In this document: positions 22,460 to 22,492 of the stretch, piece by piece | Numbering within the stretch: position 1 is the first letter of the stretch | Layout: every line of letters begins with the position of its first letter | NCBI GenBank assembly: GCA_934561175.1 | Contig: CAKTFW010000022.1 | Coordinates: 1-22,492, forward strand | From: an uncultured Oscillospiraceae bacterium | Lineage (GTDB): Bacteria > Bacillota > Clostridia > Oscillospirales > Oscillospiraceae | Reading direction: 5' to 3' | DNA length: 22,492 bases | Notes under the pieces: model-generated | Told to the model about the DNA's origin: nothing | What the model saw: only the letters and a program-made list of their open reading frames with translations | The model's database searches: none | Program-made: the position numbers and the translations under genes

Positions 22460-22492
22460 TCTTTGCCAAAATTTGATTGAACACATCCTAGC

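Overview
This window reads as the chromosome of an endospore-forming, roughly half-GC Firmicute of the class Clostridia, probably in or near the Oscillospiraceae/Ruminococcaceae. The basis is the sporulation set (spoIIAA-spoIIAB-sigF, yunB, cotJ genes, cwlD), a T-box ahead of valS, purine-rich Shine-Dalgarno sites, and clostridial-type GdhA, PcrA and LigA. The lineage is an inference from gene content, not from a marker gene. No rRNA, tRNA, insertion sequence, CRISPR array or prophage is visible.

Layout, left to right. (1) 65-4666, central metabolism: pyruvate carboxylase (pyc), a strong terminator, then a separately promoted lrgA-lrgB pair, whose relatives include pyruvate transporters. (2) 4673-8853: a sigma-A promoter and T-box leader controlling valS, which overlaps folC by 4 nt. 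(3) 8891-10436: a hairpin terminator, then spoIIAA, spoIIAB and sigF (the forespore sigma-F switch), closed by a terminator whose stem uses the last sigF codons. (4) 10439-15664: a sigma-A promoter overlapped by a palindrome, then pcrA, the sporulation gene yunB and ligA. (5) 15689-16763, minus strand: the cotJ spore-coat genes, with CotJA and CotJB fused into one reading frame, followed by the Mn-catalase-like CotJC. (6) 16926-19043: cwlD (cortex amidase) overlapping radA, then a terminator. (7) 19076-19552: a small amidase-fold protein. (8) 19542-20983, minus strand: a promoter, two tiny single-span membrane proteins too short for usual gene calling, a 72-nt nested inverted repeat, and a complete tyrosine recombinase lacking a Shine-Dalgarno site. 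(9) 20995-22396, minus strand: NADP-type glutamate dehydrogenase (gdhA) with its own terminator. The last ~95 nt hold only the gdhA leader.

How the genes fit together: pyc and gdhA feed oxaloacetate and glutamate pools. valS and folC respond to uncharged tRNA-Val. pcrA, ligA and radA handle DNA repair and replication. The sporulation genes cover early forespore commitment (sigF), mother-cell functions (yunB, cotJ) and cortex modification (cwlD). Most of the window is ordinary core genome. The least explained part is the 20513-20983 cassette (two micro-membrane proteins, structured leader, recombinase). The clearest gene-architecture oddity is the CotJA-CotJB fusion.
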